NCBI GenBank assembly: GCA_946886545.1 | Contig: CAMPIU010000146.1 | Location: forward strand, 1 to 7,380 | DNA from: an uncultured Flavobacteriales bacterium | GTDB taxonomy: Bacteria; Bacteroidota; Bacteroidia; Flavobacteriales; Crocinitomicaceae | Direction of reading: 5' to 3' | DNA: 7,380 bases | Shown here: positions 7,367 through 7,380 of the stretch, one piece after another | Layout: the number at the start of each line of letters is the position of its first letter | How positions within the stretch are numbered: position 1 is the first letter of the stretch | Notes under the pieces: model-generated | What the model was told of the DNA's origin: nothing | The model's database searches: none | What the model saw: the letters and a program-made list of their open reading frames with translations, nothing else | Translations under genes and position numbers: made by a program

Positions 7367-7374
7367 TATATTTG
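7367..7374 (+). promoter_or_regulatory. Promoter-like -7 element at the right edge of the window
   Basis: TATATTTG is a perfect match to TAnnTTTG and lies 67 bases after the phoH2 stop. The surrounding 11 bases (aactatatttg, 7364-7374) are identical to bases 2411-2421 in the promoter region of the second surface-protein gene. A weak -33 candidate (ctg at 7346-7348, 18-base spacer) is present. It would drive a + strand gene beyond the window. The rest of 7300-7380 shows no gene and no convincing terminator. Confidence 0.45.
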
Positions 7375-7380
7375 GGAAAA

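Noticed and set aside
1..7380. A defence, mobile-element or other novel multi-gene system
   Set aside because: The window holds only two surface proteins and a PIN-PhoH housekeeping-type gene, each apparently separately transcribed; no integrase, transposase, att-like ends, nuclease-helicase operon or biosynthetic cluster is visible.

Overview
The window looks like chromosomal DNA from a member of the Bacteroidota, most likely a flavobacterial lineage (Crocinitomicaceae/Fluviicola-like is a guess from the style of the proteins, not a demonstrated placement). The reasons are: two large secreted proteins with SprB-type repeats and a type A C-terminal sorting domain of the type IX secretion system (T9SS), which is known only from this phylum; promoter-like TAnnTTTG elements; and start codons with A/T-rich leaders and no Shine-Dalgarno sequence. 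All three genes lie on the + strand and the window is moderately AT-rich by eye.

Layout. Bases 1-2289 hold the 3' part of a large cell-surface/secreted protein gene, whose 5' end is outside the window. A strong intrinsic terminator follows (2311-2340), then a promoter region (about 2399-2431). Bases 2463-5852 encode a complete 1129-residue paralogue with a signal peptide, a repetitive beta-rich N-terminal region that I read as a possible seven-bladed propeller, Ig-like modules, four SprB-like repeats, two fibronectin-III-like modules and a T9SS sorting tail. A second terminator (5863-5889) closes this unit. Bases 5974-7299 encode a PIN-PhoH fusion protein (PhoH2/YlaK type), an RNA-processing ATPase unrelated in function to the two surface proteins. 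The last 80 bases are non-coding and end in a promoter-like element for a gene beyond the window.

How the genes relate. The two surface proteins are tandem, co-linear paralogues: the alignable part runs from near the left edge of the window through the sorting tail, and the fibronectin/sorting half is strongly conserved. They are expected to cross the inner membrane by Sec and the outer membrane by T9SS, and to be displayed on the cell or released, plausibly as adhesins. Each transcription unit appears separate, with a terminator between each pair of genes. PhoH2 is a housekeeping-type neighbour.

I found no mobile element, CRISPR array, tRNA/rRNA or defence cassette, and nothing I can honestly call a new multi-gene system. 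The points most worth a second look are the paralogous pair with its conserved pre-tail motif, the putative propeller, the doubled promoter motif, and the small hairpin directly before the phoH2 start.
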